From NCBI RefSeq assembly GCF_009184895.1, contig NZ_WESE01000003.1, positions 1-64,000 on the forward strand: a DNA stretch of 64,000 bases, written 5' to 3'. This stretch comes from Nostocoides sp. F2B08. GTDB taxonomy: Bacteria; Actinomycetota; Actinomycetes; Actinomycetales; Dermatophilaceae. Numbering within the stretch: position 1 is the first letter of the stretch; each line of letters begins with the position of its first letter. The position numbers and the translations under genes were made by a program. The notes under the pieces are model-generated. The model ran no database searches. It saw only the letters and a list, made by a program, of their open reading frames with translations, and was not told where the DNA came from. Shown here piece after piece: positions 40,617 through 48,854 of the stretch.

Positions 40617-41446
40617 ACACACCTGTATTCGCCAACAGCGAAGAGCTGCGGATTCTGCTCTACGACCTGACCTACTCCCCCGGCGGCGGCTGGCGCACGG
40701 ACCCGCGCGCCACCCACCTGATGCGGTTCGCGATGGACAAGTACGCCGGGCTGGCCCGCAAGCACGGGCTGGAACCGGGCGAGGCAGCGGTCGCGGCCTT
40801 CGACGTGATGCGGATGCGCTCGACCCGCCTGGCTGATGACCCGTGGGCGGTGATCACGCGCGCGGTGGAGCTCACCCTGATCTACGAGTCGCGGGCCGCT
40901 GGACTGCTCTGCTCAACAGGTCAGGCCCGCAAGAGCGCCGGCAGCGACTTCCACGATCCGCAGCGGTTCAGCGACCGCGAGGTCGAGATCGCGGACTACC
41001 ACCCGGCGTTTCACCGCTGGGACGACCTTGAGCACGTCGAGGCACCGCCACAGGACAACCCGGACGGTGAGCCGACCAGCGCACTCGTCGCCCTGGACGT
41101 GGCGGTGGAGTTCTTCATCGAGCTGGGCTGGCAGGAGGCCGCCGCTCGCCTCGCCGTGGAGTACATCGCGGCGCGCTTGATGCGCTGCCGGGACAGGGCC
41201 AGCGCCTACGTCTCGCTGCGCCGAGACGGGACCGGGCCCGCCCTCCTCGACATCGGCCACGATGCCTGGTTGGTGGTGTTGCGTGCCGTCCTGGGCAACC
41301 AGCGTCGCGACCGCGAGGACACTGGCGCCGCACTGGGGATTCTTGGGCGGTTGGTCACCGGTGAGTGCCTCGAAGACCTGTTCTCCGACCAAGCCCTGGC
41401 CGACGCAGTCCAGGGCGCCGCGCCCGCGATGACGGTGAGCGGGTGA
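40613..41446 (+). CDS. Hypothetical protein of the conjugative element
   Basis: The 277-residue protein starts at ATG 40613 with a four-base overlap. The N-terminal third (LRILLYDLTYSPGGGWRTDP, HLMRFAMDKYAGLARKHGLE) has the look of conserved proteins found next to replication genes of actinobacterial plasmids and integrative elements. The rest is helical and Ala/Leu-rich without motifs. It lies between the prim-pol and ParB-domain genes, so a replication or partition accessory role is possible. Confidence 0.7.
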   Translation: MNTPVFANSEELRILLYDLTYSPGGGWRTDPRATHLMRFAMDKYAGLARKHGLEPGEAAVAAFDVMRMRSTRLADDPWAVITRAVELTLIYESRAAGLLCSTGQARKSAGSDFHDPQRFSDREVEIADYHPAFHRWDDLEHVEAPPQDNPDGEPTSALVALDVAVEFFIELGWQEAAARLAVEYIAARLMRCRDRASAYVSLRRDGTGPALLDIGHDAWLVVLRAVLGNQRRDREDTGAALGILGRLVTGECLEDLFSDQALADAVQGAAPAMTVSG

Positions 41447-42480
41447 GCCTGGTGTCCGATCGTGGCCATATCGAGCTGGATCGTCAGGTGGACTCCATCG
41501 TCGTCGGCCAGCGGCATCGGCGTGACCCGGGCGACCTCACCTCCTTGGTGGACTCACTGAAGCGGGTCGGGCTGCTCCAGCCGATCACCATCTCTCCCGA
41601 TGGCCACCTCATCTGCGGCTTCCGACGACTGGAGGCCGCCAAGGCTCTGCAGTGGCGCACCGTGCGGGTGTGGGTCAGGTCCGGGCTCAGCGACGAGCTG
41701 ACCCGGCTGCTGGCTGAGCGGGACGAGAACACGACCCACAAGCCGCTGTCGCCGCTGGAGGCAGCCAGGCTCTATGAGGAACTGCGGACGCTCATCGACG
41801 AGGACGCGGACCGCCGTAAGAAGGCGACGCAGTTCGGAGCGAAAAGCGACAAAACCGCAGGTCAGCCCGGTCACGCTGAATCAGCGGGACCGCAGAGCGG
41901 CGGGCAGGGCGAGGCTCGTCGTCGCGCCGCGGAGATGGTCACCGGCAAGGCCGCCTACGCCCGACTGGAGCAGATCCTGGCGATGGAACGCATCGCCGCC
42001 GACCCCGGCCTCTCCCCCGCCTTGCGTGACCTCGCCGAGACCGAGCTCGACGCGATCCGAGGCGGCGCACCAGTCGACCCGGGCTACCAGCGCGTCACGG
42101 CGGCCCAGCGCGTCGCCGCCAGTGCCACACCCGCCGACGACAACGACGTCGGGGACCTCGCCGAGAAGGCCCTCAAGAAGGCCAAAGCCGACAAGGCCCG
42201 GCGAATCAAGGAGAACCGGGCCAAGCGTGAGGCCGCTGCCGCGAACAGCAAACGGTCGACACGCTCCTTCACGCTGAAGTGGATCGAGCTGGCCGGCTGG
42301 TCCCAGAAGTACGACCCCGAGCAGATCGCCCGCGAGATCAAGACCGAGGACTGGGCCCTGTTCCTGCGCGTCCTCGAGGAGACGGAGGCCTTCGCCGACG
42401 CCGTCGACCTCGCGCGAAGCACACCACGCACACCTGACAGCCGACCGGCCACCCAATCCCGTGCAGAGAGCTCGTGCTGA
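41443..42480 (+). CDS. ParB-nuclease-domain protein
   Basis: The 345-residue protein starts at GTG 41443 (GTGA overlap). Residues about 10-110 are a ParB/Srx-type domain: LTSLVDSLKRVGLLQPITIS, DGHLICGFRRLEAAKALQWR (G-x-R-R) and LAERDENTTHKPLSPLEAAR. A long helical region follows with a basic segment (KKAKADKARRIKENRAKREA) that could bind DNA. It may serve in partition or regulation of the element. No ParA is adjacent, which differs from a classical parAB locus. Confidence 0.85.
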   Translation: MSLVSDRGHIELDRQVDSIVVGQRHRRDPGDLTSLVDSLKRVGLLQPITISPDGHLICGFRRLEAAKALQWRTVRVWVRSGLSDELTRLLAERDENTTHKPLSPLEAARLYEELRTLIDEDADRRKKATQFGAKSDKTAGQPGHAESAGPQSGGQGEARRRAAEMVTGKAAYARLEQILAMERIAADPGLSPALRDLAETELDAIRGGAPVDPGYQRVTAAQRVAASATPADDNDVGDLAEKALKKAKADKARRIKENRAKREAAAANSKRSTRSFTLKWIELAGWSQKYDPEQIAREIKTEDWALFLRVLEETEAFADAVDLARSTPRTPDSRPATQSRAESSC

Positions 42481-43160
42481 TGCCCTACCCCTCCACGCCC
42501 ACCGACCTGCTCCGCCGACGCCTCATCCTCGCCGGCATCATGGTGACGCTGCTGCTGAGCGCCGCCCTGGCATACACCGTCCTGGGGCACCGGAGCTCGT
42601 CGTCGAGCACCGCACCATACGAGGTTGGCAGCGAGCTGGTCATGCCGCCGGCGACCGAGACCCAGCCCGTGCTCGCGGACCTGCCGGCCCTGGCCATGAC
42701 CTCCGATCCCGACGCGTTCGCCCAAAGGGTCGCGGAGGCGATCTTCGTCTGGGACACCACGACGCTGGTCACGCGAACCGACCACCTCGAGCGGCTCGTC
42801 GAGGTCGCCGACCCGACCGGAGAGTCGACCCCCGGCCTGGTCCTCGACCTCTCCAGCTACCTCCCGACACCGGACGCCTGGGCTGACCTGGCTCAGCACC
42901 GGACCCGGCAGTGGCTGACCACCAGCTCCGTGACCACCCCGAGCACGTGGGCCGAGGCTCAGGCGCAGGCAGGAGACCAGCTCCTCCCGGGCACCACGGC
43001 CCGCACGATCCACGGCACAAGGCACCGCGCCGGGACGTGGGACGGCGAACCGGTTGCCTCCGAACACGCTGTCGCGTTCACCGTCTTCATCGTCTGCGGC
43101 CCCTCCTACCCGCACTGCCACCTCCTTCGCCTCTCGATGCTCGACACTCCCCTGGACTGA
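42480..43160 (+). CDS. Membrane-anchored transfer-associated protein
   Basis: ATG 42480 shares one base with the previous stop; GTG 42474 is an alternative. The 226-residue protein has one N-terminal helix (LILAGIMVTLLLSAALAYTV). The outer part (DAFAQRVAEAIFVWDTTTLV, SYLPTPDAWADLAQHRTRQW) resembles membrane-anchored channel components of actinobacterial conjugation systems (VirB8/TcpC-like location), though no signature residue proves it. It is followed directly by the M23 hydrolase gene. Confidence 0.7.
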   Translation: MPYPSTPTDLLRRRLILAGIMVTLLLSAALAYTVLGHRSSSSSTAPYEVGSELVMPPATETQPVLADLPALAMTSDPDAFAQRVAEAIFVWDTTTLVTRTDHLERLVEVADPTGESTPGLVLDLSSYLPTPDAWADLAQHRTRQWLTTSSVTTPSTWAEAQAQAGDQLLPGTTARTIHGTRHRAGTWDGEPVASEHAVAFTVFIVCGPSYPHCHLLRLSMLDTPLD

Positions 43161-43166
43161 ACGGTC

Positions 43167-44252
43167 ATGGCCAAGACCGCGATCCTGGCAGTGGCGACGC
43201 TGCTCTTCGCGCCAGCCAGCCTGCTGCTGGCCGTCGGCGCGCTCCTCAGCCCCGCGGCGCAGGCACAGTGCCTGCCCGGCACCTCGACGATCCCCAGGAC
43301 CGAGGCGACCGTGCCGGAAACCGCTCGGGTGGTTGTCCCGCTCCCGGCCGGGTCCTGGGTGCGGACCAGCGGATACGGGATGCGCACCCACCCCGTCACC
43401 GGCGTCTACCGGCTGCACGGCGGGCTTGACCTCGCCGCCCCGGCCGACACCCCAATCCTCGCGGCGGCCGACGGGCGTATCGCCTTCGCTGGCCCCGCCT
43501 CCGGGTACGGGCACCTGATCCTGATCGAGCACACCGTCGCAGGGAGCCCGGTGGCCACCGGCTACGGGCACATGCTCGCACGCGGAATGCATGTCACCAC
43601 GGGTGACGTCGTCGTCGCCGGGCAGCACATCGGCGATGTCGGCGCCGACGGCTACGCGACCGGACCGCACCTGCACTTCGAGGTCCGCCCGGGCGGAGCG
43701 CAGGCTGCCCGGGTGGATCCCGAGCCGTGGCTCGCCTCGCACGGCGCGGTCGAGGCTGTGGCCGCAGGGGCCGACCCCGGAGCCGCCGCTGCCGGGTGCG
43801 GCCAGGTTGCCGCGGACGCGATGTCCTACAGCGGCCAGAACCCCGATCGCCTCGTCGATGACCCGACCAGCACCGGCCGGATCACCGAGCGCACCGCGAA
43901 CGTGCTCGCCCAGCTCCAGACCAACTTCCCTGACTCGCGCTGGTCGTGCTGGTCGCCGCGTCCGGGCCAGAAGTCCGAGCACCCGCTCGGACGTGCCTGT
44001 GATGGCACCTTCGGCAACTCGATCGGCACGGCCGCGTCCGGCCCCGCACTCGAGGCCGGCTGGACAGTCACGACCTGGTTGAAGGACAACGCCCAGACGC
44101 TCGGGGTGCAGTACCTGATCTGGCAGGGCCGAATCTGGTCGGCTGCTCGGAGTGACGAAGGCTGGCGCCCGTACGGCGGTGGAGGGATGCACGACCCCGG
44201 CGATGTGACCGGCGGACACTACGACCACCTGCACGTCACGCTCACGGCATAA
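43167..44252 (+). CDS. Conjugation-associated M23 peptidase
   Basis: The 361-residue protein has a signal peptide (AVATLLFAPASLLLAVGALL, then AQAQC). The M23 domain covers about residues 60-190: SGYGMRTHPVTGVYRLHGGL with H..D ligands, and YATGPHLHFEVRPGG with H-x-H. A second domain (about 200-361) reads RITERTANVLAQLQTNFPDS, TTWLKDNAQTLGVQYLIWQG and HYDHLHVTL, seen in transfer-system hydrolases. It probably opens the wall for the secretion channel. In related elements the DUF6112 genes follow directly; here an inserted block of about 7.8 kb comes next. Confidence 0.85.
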   Translation: MAKTAILAVATLLFAPASLLLAVGALLSPAAQAQCLPGTSTIPRTEATVPETARVVVPLPAGSWVRTSGYGMRTHPVTGVYRLHGGLDLAAPADTPILAAADGRIAFAGPASGYGHLILIEHTVAGSPVATGYGHMLARGMHVTTGDVVVAGQHIGDVGADGYATGPHLHFEVRPGGAQAARVDPEPWLASHGAVEAVAAGADPGAAAAGCGQVAADAMSYSGQNPDRLVDDPTSTGRITERTANVLAQLQTNFPDSRWSCWSPRPGQKSEHPLGRACDGTFGNSIGTAASGPALEAGWTVTTWLKDNAQTLGVQYLIWQGRIWSAARSDEGWRPYGGGGMHDPGDVTGGHYDHLHVTLTA

Positions 44253-44261
44253 CCTCAGAAG

Positions 44262-44418
44262 TTACATCTAATGTACGATTCGTACCTTAGATGTAAGCCG
44301 GAATCCCGCCGTTCCGCGGAACCGGGGCCATCTCCAACCTAGCAGCGACACCGCCTCCTGACCAGGGGTTTCGTTGTTGATCTTACATCTGATGCATGAT
44401 TCTTACATTTAATGTAAG
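44262..44418. promoter_or_regulatory. Cluster of TTACAT/ATGTAA dyads before the recombinase gene
   Basis: Four related sites: TTACATCTAATGTA (44262-44275), CTTAGATGTAAG (44286-44297), CTTACATCTGATGCA (44382-44396) and the perfect 17-base palindrome CTTACATTTAATGTAAG (44402-44418). GTACGATTCGTAC (44274-44286) is a further palindrome. The last site ends 8 bases before ATG 44427. They may be operators for the recombinase operon, recombinase sites at the end of the inserted block, or both. Confidence 0.65.
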
Positions 44419-44426
44419 GTCGTGGC

Positions 44427-45551
44427 ATGGAGTCCTCAGACGGTCAGGTGCCCGGCGGAGGGGTCTTGTCGTCTGGCAACGTGTCGTTGCTGCGGCCGGC
44501 GGAGCAGTTCTTCGATGAGATGGTGGCGGGCTGGTCGGCGCAGCAGACCTCGCGGATGCTCGCCGAGCGGACGATCAAGACGAGGGCTTCGCAGGTTCGC
44601 CGGTTCGCGGACTTCTGCAACGCCCCGCCGTGGGAGTGGTCGCCGGCTGACGTGGAGGAATGGACGACCTCGCTGGTCTCCGGGCCTCGGCCGCTGTCGG
44701 TCTCGACGGTGCGGGCGTATCAGAACGCGGTGGCGCTGTTCTGCGACTACTTGATCGATCACCGCTACGGCTGGGTGGATCGCTGCGTCGATCTGTTCGA
44801 CACGCATCCGGTGCAGGTCTGCCACGAGTGGAACACGGTCATCCATACCAGCGACCACGAGGCGCGGCCGGGCGTGCGGCCGCTCTCGCGTGATGAGTTG
44901 CAGATGTTCTTCGACTATGCCGACGACCTGGTGGATCGGGCACGCTCGTCCGGTCGCAAGGGCTGGCTGACGCTGTTCCGAGACGCGACGCTGTTCAAGA
45001 TGATCTATGCGTTCGGGCTGCGACGGCGCGAGGCCGCGATGCTCGACCTGCCGGACTTCACCCGCAACCCGCAGGGCTGGGAGTTCGGCCGGTTCGGGGT
45101 CTGCAACGTGCGCTGGGGCAAGGTCATGAAAGGGTCGCAGCCCAGACGTCGAGCGGTGCTGGCCGTGTTCGGGTGGACTCGCCCGGTGATCGAGGAGTAC
45201 GTGACCGAGGTTCGGCCCCGGTTCGAGATTGCCGATATGACGATCCTGTGGCCGACCGAACGGCAAGGTCGCATCCAGCTCGGGCACATTGACGATCGGT
45301 TCGCCGACTGGCGCGACGACCTCGGCCTAGACCCGCTGTTGCATCCGCACTGCCTGCGGCACTCGTATGTGACGCATCTGATCGAGGACGGCTACGACCC
45401 GCTGTTCGTCCAGCAGCAGGTCGGGCACCGCTGGGGCTCGACCACCGCCCTCTACACCGGAGTCTCGGGCGACTACCGCAACCGCACCCTGCGCCGCGCC
45501 TTGGACGCGGCGTTCACCCCACCGGCCGAGATCGAGGGAGGATCACGATGA
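44427..45551 (+). CDS. Tyrosine recombinase/integrase
   Basis: The 374-residue enzyme has an N-terminal SAM-like core-binding domain (IKTRASQVRRFADFCN, VRAYQNAVALFCDYLIDHRY). The catalytic domain shows Arg in AFGLRRREAAMLDLP, His/Arg in HPHCLRHSYVTHLIE, a further His in VQQQVGHRWGSTTALYTG and the Tyr nucleophile in that same segment. All five key positions appear intact. Its stop overlaps the HTH gene start. It heads the inserted block with DsbA/VKOR and metal-efflux cargo and is the probable mover of that block. Confidence 0.9.
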   Translation: MESSDGQVPGGGVLSSGNVSLLRPAEQFFDEMVAGWSAQQTSRMLAERTIKTRASQVRRFADFCNAPPWEWSPADVEEWTTSLVSGPRPLSVSTVRAYQNAVALFCDYLIDHRYGWVDRCVDLFDTHPVQVCHEWNTVIHTSDHEARPGVRPLSRDELQMFFDYADDLVDRARSSGRKGWLTLFRDATLFKMIYAFGLRRREAAMLDLPDFTRNPQGWEFGRFGVCNVRWGKVMKGSQPRRRAVLAVFGWTRPVIEEYVTEVRPRFEIADMTILWPTERQGRIQLGHIDDRFADWRDDLGLDPLLHPHCLRHSYVTHLIEDGYDPLFVQQQVGHRWGSTTALYTGVSGDYRNRTLRRALDAAFTPPAEIEGGSR

Positions 45552-45892
45552 CGAAGACCGTCGCCTATCACTGGCACCTGCGCAAGGTAATGAACGAGCA
45601 CGGCATGCAGTCCACGACCGATCTGGTGCCGCTGCTGGCAGACCGGGGCGTGGTGATGACCTCCACCCAGGTCTACCGGATCGTGGTCGGTCAACCCGAG
45701 CGGCTGAACATGCAGTTCCTGTCCGCGCTCTGCGACATCTTCGGCTGCACGCCCGGCGACCTCATCGAGCCCTACGTCGAGTCGGCGTCACGGCGGGGCC
45801 GCAAGACTGGCACCGCGGGCTCGGTCAAGCCGCCAGCGAGCGGGAGCAAGAACCGCCCGACCCGAGCGGTCATCAGCCCTGCGGACGAATGA
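45548..45892 (+). CDS. Small XRE-like helix-turn-helix protein
   Basis: The 114-residue protein starts at ATG 45548 after GGGAGGATC and overlaps the recombinase stop by four bases. Residues 1-75 form an XRE-type helix-turn-helix: WHLRKVMNEHGMQSTTDLVP, GVVMTSTQVYRIVVGQPERL and FLSALCDIFGCTPGDLIEPY. The Ser/Arg/Lys-rich tail is disordered. It may repress the operon through the TTACAT dyads or act as a directionality factor for the recombinase. Confidence 0.85.
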   Translation: MTKTVAYHWHLRKVMNEHGMQSTTDLVPLLADRGVVMTSTQVYRIVVGQPERLNMQFLSALCDIFGCTPGDLIEPYVESASRRGRKTGTAGSVKPPASGSKNRPTRAVISPADE

Positions 45893-45901
45893 CCGGAGCC
45901 A

Positions 45902-47563
45902 GTGGCGAACACGATCGTCCAAGGCGTCTGCTTTCGCTGCGGCCGACTGAGAACTCTGCGCTGGAACCACACGCTGGATCGGGGTGAATGCCGGGCCTGC
46001 CGCGCCCGCCGGTCACCGACCGAGACCTGCACCGGATGCGGACGCCAGCGCAGTGTCAACGCCCGCATCGACGACGGCGGCGCGGTCTGCGTGAGCTGCT
46101 ATGCCCGCGACCGTCGCTCTGAGGACGTGTGCGACGAGTGCGACACCATCGGCCCGCTGGCAACGAGAGCTGGCGGCAAGAGACCGGGAGCATCGAACCT
46201 CTGCGGTCGCTGTTACCGGAACCCGCGCCGGGTCTGCGGCGTCTGCGGCAGGCTCAAACGAGTCGCCCTGAAAGCCACCGCGAGCAGCCCGGACGTCTGC
46301 CCGACCTGCTACCAAGCGCCGGTGATTGACTGCTCTCTCTGCGGGCAGCACGCTCTTGGGCGACGCACCACGAATCACGGTCGACCGCGCTGTTTCGCTT
46401 GCCAGGCCGCCCAGCAGGTCGATGCCGCTCTCACCGGCCCCGACGGGATGATCCGGCCCGAGCTGCAACCCGTCCGCGACGCCCTGACCGAGCTCGAACG
46501 ACCCCGATCTCTACTGAACAACTGGCACAATCTGGCATCCCTGCGCCTGCTGACCTCGATCGCACAGAGCGAGGTCGACCTCAGCCACGACGCACTCGAT
46601 GCACGGCCGCAGGTGTTCTCGGTGACCTATCTGCGTGCGTTGCTCGTCGCCGCCGGCGCCCTGCCGCCTCGTGATGAGAACGCCGCCCGGCTCCACCGCT
46701 ACGCCACCGAGGTCGTCGCACAGGTGATCGATCCCGAAATGCGCGGCGTGCTCGCCCGCTACGCCCGCTGGCACGTCGTCGGCCGTGCCAAGGCTGACCG
46801 GCACGGTCGGATCGCACCGAACGCGGCGGCACGCTGCCGCGGAGACATCGACATCGCCCGCGCATTCCTCGACCATCTGGTCTCCGCCGGTCACGACCTC
46901 GATGACTGCCCGCAAGCCCACCTCGACGCCTGGATCACCACCGATCGCAGTCGCCGTCTCGCGTTCGTCCGCTGGCTCAAACGAGGCGGCTACCTCCGGC
47001 AGGTTTGGCTCCCTGATCCGGTTCCGGCGAAGGACCCGGCCCACGATGTCGACGCCGAAGACCAGCTCGCCCTGGTTCGCGCGCTCCTGCACGAGCCCGA
47101 CAGCGCCAGCGTCGAAGACCGCGCCGCAGCCTGTCTGATCTTGCTCTACGCCCAGCCGGTCGCGAAGATCGTTCGACTGACCGTCGATGACATTCAGACT
47201 CGCGCGGGCGAGACCTACCTCCGCCTCGGCGCAGAGCCCCTGCTGCTCATCCCGCCGTTGGACAAGCTCGTGACCGCGCTCCCGGTCGCCAAACCGTTCG
47301 GAGCGGCGAGCAGACTGGCCGATTCCCGGTGGCTGTTCATCGGCAAGAGCGCCGGCACGCACCTGCACCCTGCCTCGCTCCTGCGCCGGATGCACCACCT
47401 CGGGGTGACCTCCCGAGCCAGCCGGAACACCGCCCTGCTGCACCTGGCTTCCACCACGCCGCCCGCCGTGTTCGCCTCCCTCGTCGGCGTCAGCATCGGC
47501 ACCGCGACCCGCTGGGCCGGCCTCGCCGGAGCATCATGGAACCGTTACGCAGCATGGCGCTGA
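45902..47563 (+). CDS. Zinc-ribbon protein with degenerate recombinase-like C-terminus
   Basis: The 553-residue protein starts at GTG 45902 (GGAG upstream). Residues 1-165 carry five Cys-x-x-Cys zinc ribbons: CFRCG..CRAC, CTGCG..CVSC, CDEC..CGRC, CGVCG..CPTC and CSLCG..CFAC. The middle (about 190-400) is helical, with a core-binding-like segment (DIARAFLDHLVSAGHDLDDC). The end resembles a tyrosine-recombinase catalytic domain: AACLILLYAQPVAKIVRLTV, SRNTALLHLASTTPPAVFAS and LVGVSIGTATRWAGL. There the Arg of the first motif is lost (AQPVAKI) and Trp stands near the expected Tyr, so it is probably inactive. It likely assists the active recombinase, for example in target choice. Confidence 0.75.
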   Translation: MANTIVQGVCFRCGRLRTLRWNHTLDRGECRACRARRSPTETCTGCGRQRSVNARIDDGGAVCVSCYARDRRSEDVCDECDTIGPLATRAGGKRPGASNLCGRCYRNPRRVCGVCGRLKRVALKATASSPDVCPTCYQAPVIDCSLCGQHALGRRTTNHGRPRCFACQAAQQVDAALTGPDGMIRPELQPVRDALTELERPRSLLNNWHNLASLRLLTSIAQSEVDLSHDALDARPQVFSVTYLRALLVAAGALPPRDENAARLHRYATEVVAQVIDPEMRGVLARYARWHVVGRAKADRHGRIAPNAAARCRGDIDIARAFLDHLVSAGHDLDDCPQAHLDAWITTDRSRRLAFVRWLKRGGYLRQVWLPDPVPAKDPAHDVDAEDQLALVRALLHEPDSASVEDRAAACLILLYAQPVAKIVRLTVDDIQTRAGETYLRLGAEPLLLIPPLDKLVTALPVAKPFGAASRLADSRWLFIGKSAGTHLHPASLLRRMHHLGVTSRASRNTALLHLASTTPPAVFASLVGVSIGTATRWAGLAGASWNRYAAWR

Positions 47564-47578
47564 ACCCCTCGTCGAGGC

Positions 47579-48223
47579 TCAGACCAGAGTGATCCAGTAA
47601 TCCCAGAAACGTGCGGCGATCAGCCCGAGGATCACGAGGAACCAGCCAGTGAGGATCGCGCCACGGTACTCGGTGAGCACCGCAGTCGCCCTCCCCCCTG
47701 CATTGAGCTTGTGGAGGTTGGTCGTGGTGATGTACCAGAAGATCGGGATCGTCACGGCCCACACGATCATGCAATAGGGGCAGAGGGCGCCGATGACGTA
47801 GAGGCTCTGGTAGATCAGCCAGTGCACGAACACGACCGCGAACGTCACTCCGGCCTGCACGATGATCCAGAACCAGGACGCGAACCGGGCACCGGCGAGC
47901 AGGCTCGCGCCGATCGCGGCGACGGCGGCGAAACCTGCGATGCCGAGAATCGGGTTGGGGATGCCGAACGCTTCGGCCTGCGGGGTGGTCATCACCGACC
48001 CGCAGGAGAGCACCGGGTTGACGTTGCAGGAGGGGATGTAGTCGGGGTTTGCCAGCAGCTCCATCTTCTCAACCAGCAGCACCACCGCCGCGACCAGCCC
48101 GATGAGACCACCGGCCAGGAGCAGCGCACCGAGGCCACGTTCCGGGCGTGCTCCAGGTGTGGCCGTGTCGACCCCTTCGGCGTCGTTCTCGGTGGCATGG
48201 GTGTCAGTCTTGGAGGGCGGCAT
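47579..48223 (-). CDS. VKOR family protein (second copy)
   Basis: Starting at ATG 48223 the protein has 214 residues with four or five helices, the CPYC motif in VIGALCPYCMIVWAVTIPIF and the loop Cys pair in PSCNVNPVLSCGSVMTTPQ. It clearly resembles the VKOR at 32204 in length and motifs (both end FWDYWITL). It overlaps the DsbA-like gene by 20 bases, the same overlap as in the first pair. It recycles the adjacent DsbA-like oxidase using quinones. Confidence 0.9.
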   Translation of the reverse strand: MPPSKTDTHATENDAEGVDTATPGARPERGLGALLLAGGLIGLVAAVVLLVEKMELLANPDYIPSCNVNPVLSCGSVMTTPQAEAFGIPNPILGIAGFAAVAAIGASLLAGARFASWFWIIVQAGVTFAVVFVHWLIYQSLYVIGALCPYCMIVWAVTIPIFWYITTTNLHKLNAGGRATAVLTEYRGAILTGWFLVILGLIAARFWDYWITLV

Positions 48224-48854
48224 CGAATGCGTCCTCCAGATCGGTGATGCTCTGCGGTTGGAGGAGTTCACCGTCGAGGAAGAACGTCGGGGTGCCTTGC
48301 ACGCCGAGGGCCTGCCCGTCCTGCTGGCTCTGCTCGATCCGCTCCAGCGTGGCGGGGTCGTCGTAGGCGGATTCGAAGCGGTCCATGTCCAGGCCGAGGT
48401 CTTCGGCGTAGCCGAAGAACGTCTCCCGCTGCGAGGCCTCCTGGTGGCCCCACTGTTCGGCGGTCTCGAACAGGCGGTGGTACATCGCCTCGAACTCGCC
48501 CTGCTCGGCGGCGGCCTCCGCAGCGAGAGCAGCATTGACCGAGTTGCCGTGCAGGGGCATGTGCCGCACCACGAACGTCACCCGATCGCCGTACTCCTCG
48601 CGCAGGTCCTCGATCACCGGGTAGAGGGCCAGGCACGCCTCGCACTCGAAGTCCAGGAACTCCACGAACACCGCCTCACCACCCTCGGACAGGCGTGGGC
48701 TGTCATCGCGCACAAGCAACTCAGCATTGCTGCCCCCGGTCGGGGTGGCTTCTGGTTCCGGGTCGTCTCCGCCGCCGGTGAAGACGAGGAATCCGACGAG
48801 GACGAGCGCTGCCACACCGATCATCGCGAGGGAGAGTTTCATGCTGCGGCTCAA
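48204..48854 (-). CDS. DsbA-like thiol-disulfide oxidase (second copy)
   Basis: The 216-residue protein has a membrane anchor (LAMIGVAALVLVGFLVFTGG), the redox site CEAC in VFVEFLDFECEACLALYPVI and the cis-Pro loop VQGTPTFFLDGELLQPQ. It is a paralogue of the protein at 32799. Start ATG 48854 overlaps the P1B ATPase stop by four bases, so disulfide formation is here in one operon with metal efflux: ArsR, ATPase, DsbA, VKOR. Confidence 0.9.
   Translation of the reverse strand: MSRSMKLSLAMIGVAALVLVGFLVFTGGGDDPEPEATPTGGSNAELLVRDDSPRLSEGGEAVFVEFLDFECEACLALYPVIEDLREEYGDRVTFVVRHMPLHGNSVNAALAAEAAAEQGEFEAMYHRLFETAEQWGHQEASQRETFFGYAEDLGLDMDRFESAYDDPATLERIEQSQQDGQALGVQGTPTFFLDGELLQPQSITDLEDAFDAALQD

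Noticed and set aside
42084-44234. 716-residue minus-strand frame
   Set aside because: Shadow of three plus-strand genes (ParB-domain, membrane protein, M23) with recognisable domains; composition is Arg/Gly-rich without motifs.
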